A DNA stretch of 64,000 nt from Roseibium porphyridii (GTDB taxonomy: Bacteria > Pseudomonadota > Alphaproteobacteria > Rhizobiales > Stappiaceae): assembly GCF_026191725.2 (NCBI RefSeq), contig NZ_CP120863.1, positions 5,250,001-5,314,000 on the forward strand, read 5' to 3'. Shown here one piece after another: positions 62,323 through 64,000 of the stretch; within the stretch, counting starts at the first letter, position 1; the number at the start of each line of letters is the position of its first letter. The notes beneath the pieces were generated by a model. The model saw only the letters and a program-made list of their open reading frames with translations, searched no databases and had not been told where the DNA came from. Made by a program: the position numbers and the translations under genes.

Positions 62323-63327
62323 TCATTCAACGGGTCGCTCTCTGGCGCTGTCGAGGCGCACAAGCAACCGATTGCGGGTGGCATCGTCACAGAAGGCTGC
62401 ATCAAGAGCTGTGCGCGTTATTTCCATCTGGTCTTCAAAGGTCCAGTCAAAAGTCTCGGAAACCGAGGAATACTCCTTGCCCAGCGTTGTACCGAAGAAC
62501 GGAGGATCATCGGAATTCAGAGTTATCTTGACGCCTTCCTTGCGCAAGATGTTTACCGGATGAAAGCGCAGATGCGAATAGACACCAAGTGCGGTATTGG
62601 AACCTGGGCAGACTTCCAGGACAACTTCTTCCTCGATCAGACGCTTGACAAGATCCTTGTCCTCAATCGCACGTACCCCATGTCCGAGCCGTTTGACACG
62701 CAGGAACTCCAACGCGGCTGTTACGCTCTCAGGTCCCCCAAATTCCCCGGCATGGGCAGTGGTTCCAAGTCCGGCTTCGGCTGCCATTCGAAAAGCCTTG
62801 GCAAAATTGGCCGGATGACCTGATCGTTCGTCTCCTGCCAATCCAAAACCTGTCACCAATGGATGCGGGTTGCCGATGACTTCCTTGATGACACGCTCTA
62901 CGGAGGACGCCCCGAAATGGCGAACACCAATGGCAATCATGCGCCCCTCAATCGCCGTTTCGTTCTTGGCTCTCTCCATGCCTGTCGCCAGGCCTTCGAT
63001 ATAGGAACGGTAAGAAAGGCCAGCGGCCTGTGCGTGGTCGGGCGAAACGAATATTTCCCCGTAGATCGCGCCTTCTGCAGCCAGCATCCGAAAGTAGGTT
63101 TCGGCAAGCAAAGCATAGTCTGCCGGTGTCTTGAAGACCCCGCTGGAAACGTCATAGGCCCTTAGAAAAGTCGTGAAATCCGACCAGATGTATTTCCCGT
63201 TGCCGTCGATCACCTCGGACACGTCATGTCCGTGCGTTTCGGCAAGACGCTTGACCAGCGACGGCGGCGCAGCTCCCTCGATGTGACAATGCAATTCCGC
63301 CTTCGGCACAAGGCTTGAAACATTCAT
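62323..63327 (-). CDS. add: adenosine deaminase
   Basis: 334 residues from ATG 63327 (GAGGATC upstream); the frame continues to 63549 inside deoB and is not used. Zn ligands: LHCHIEG (two His), TTAHAGEFGG (His, with the catalytic Glu just after Gly), and LNSDDPPFF (Asp). The proton-shuttle His is in LGHGVRAI. It deaminates adenosine and deoxyadenosine to inosine forms. It lies 56 bases after deoB and 57 bases before the DUF1688 gene, within a nucleoside catabolism group. Confidence 0.94.
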   Translation of the reverse strand: MNVSSLVPKAELHCHIEGAAPPSLVKRLAETHGHDVSEVIDGNGKYIWSDFTTFLRAYDVSSGVFKTPADYALLAETYFRMLAAEGAIYGEIFVSPDHAQAAGLSYRSYIEGLATGMERAKNETAIEGRMIAIGVRHFGASSVERVIKEVIGNPHPLVTGFGLAGDERSGHPANFAKAFRMAAEAGLGTTAHAGEFGGPESVTAALEFLRVKRLGHGVRAIEDKDLVKRLIEEEVVLEVCPGSNTALGVYSHLRFHPVNILRKEGVKITLNSDDPPFFGTTLGKEYSSVSETFDWTFEDQMEITRTALDAAFCDDATRNRLLVRLDSARERPVE

Positions 63328-63383
63328 TTCCGGCAGATCCTCAAGTTGGTCAGGGCCTTCCGCGACTGACTTTTGCAAACAGA

Positions 63384-64000
63384 CTACAGAAAACTGGCAC
63401 CGTTTGGACCGGCGGCGACACCCAAATGAACTGCTATGCTTTCGCCAATATCGGCATAAGTCGTGCGCCCGCCAACGCTGCGCCCTGAAATTCCCGGACC
63501 GGTTCCGATAACAGGCACGTTTTCGCGCGTGTGATCGGTACCTTTCCATGTCGGGTCACAGCCATGGTCGGCGGTCAGCAACAGCAGATCGCCTTCGCGC
63601 AAGGCCGCCACCATTTCAGGCAGTCGACGATCGAAATGCTCAAGCGCAGCAGCATAGCCGGGCACATCACGGCGATGACCGTAAAGCGAGTCAAAGTCTA
63701 TGAAGTTTGCAAAAACAAGATCTCCATCCTGTGCCAAATCCATGGCTTCGAGCGTTTTGTCGAAGAGCTGGTCGTTTCCGGCGCCTTTCAAGACTCTGGA
63801 AACGCCCTGATGCGCAAAGATGTCGGATATCTTGCCGATGCCATAAACTGTTCGACCCGCCGAAGTCAGCCGATCCAACAGCGTCGGTTCTGGTGGCAGA
63901 ACCGAGTAGTCGCGCCTGTTTGCAGTGCGCTCGAATGTGTCGGCACTATCACCGACAAATGGCCGAGCGATCACACGACCAATATTATAAGGGTCAGCGA
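63384..64000 (-). CDS. deoB: phosphopentomutase, C-terminal part (5-prime end outside window)
   Basis: About 205 codons, open to the right edge at 64000. Alkaline-phosphatase-superfamily phosphopentomutase: the visible part starts at the conserved [12 protein letters not shown] segment just before the edge. Further motifs are [33 protein letters not shown] and [19 protein letters not shown], with the second metal site (Asp, His, His). It converts (deoxy)ribose 1-phosphate to the 5-phosphate. About half of the protein is missing. First visible gene of the deoB-add-DUF1688-upp set. Confidence 0.95.
   Translation of the reverse strand, partial: ADPYNIGRVIARPFVGDSADTFERTANRRDYSVLPPEPTLLDRLTSAGRTVYGIGKISDIFAHQGVSRVLKGAGNDQLFDKTLEAMDLAQDGDLVFANFIDFDSLYGHRRDVPGYAAALEHFDRRLPEMVAALREGDLLLLTADHGCDPTWKGTDHTRENVPVIGTGPGISGRSVGGRTTYADIGESIAVHLGVAAGPNGASFL

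Overview
The window looks like chromosome of an alphaproteobacterium of the Hyphomicrobiales, most like marine Stappiaceae (Roseibium/Labrenzia type). This is inferred from gene content and order: a def-fmt-truA group, a Caulobacter-style cpa/tad pilus locus with CtrA-like TTAACCAT sites, an NlpC/P60 hydrolase next to an M17 aminopeptidase, and a fused MaoC-phosphotransacetylase before acetate kinase. No rRNA, tRNA, CRISPR array, transposase or prophage gene was seen.

Left part (0.3-8.2 kb): an ABC exporter pair, an orphan RTX protein with a type I secretion-like C terminus, an alpha/beta hydrolase, a LysE exporter, an amidase and a membrane-anchored cyclic-nucleotide-binding-like protein. 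The last two lie between two copies of a diverged repeat of about 200 bp.

Accessory catabolic block (8.6-16.1 kb): one plus-strand operon of SMP-30 hydrolase, three-subunit molybdenum hydroxylase, beta-keto acid cleavage enzyme (BKACE), TetR regulator, FlK-like thioesterase and VOC protein. A perfect 16-bp palindrome overlaps the promoter. The substrate is unknown.

Cyanate block (16.6-24.4 kb): NrtA/CmpA-type ABC importer, cyanase and a DUF1348 protein on the minus strand, with a divergent PAS/AAA+/Fis regulator. That regulator keeps Walker A but lacks the GAFTGA loop, Walker B acids and arginine fingers. The block lies between two direct copies of a marR region, one a frameshifted pseudogene. 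The intact MarR is divergent from a redox operon: ABM monooxygenase, membrane protein with two CDGSH [2Fe-2S] domains, cytochrome b561.

Housekeeping and envelope (26.7-38.2 kb): DUF2189 protein, LysR regulator with SnoaL-like proteins, truA, GNAT, fmt, marC, def, rmuC, NlpC/P60 hydrolase, MarR regulator and M17 aminopeptidase.

Tad/Flp pilus (38.3-50.5 kb): tadD; cpaB-cpaC-cpaD-cpaE-tadA-tadB-tadC; cpaA; flp; and a plus-strand group with a stand-alone secretin N-domain protein and two TadE/TadG pseudopilins. Together these supply pilin, peptidase, ATPase, platform, secretin and localisation factors.

Right part (50.6-64 kb): MaoC-Pta and acetate kinase, a PhnD-like binding protein, HAD phosphatase, deacetylase-like amidohydrolase, aldose epimerase, phosphohexomutase, retropepsin-like protease, ribokinase, then upp, a DUF1688 (URC4-like) gene, adenosine deaminase and phosphopentomutase (cut by the window edge), which form a nucleoside/pyrimidine salvage and catabolism set.
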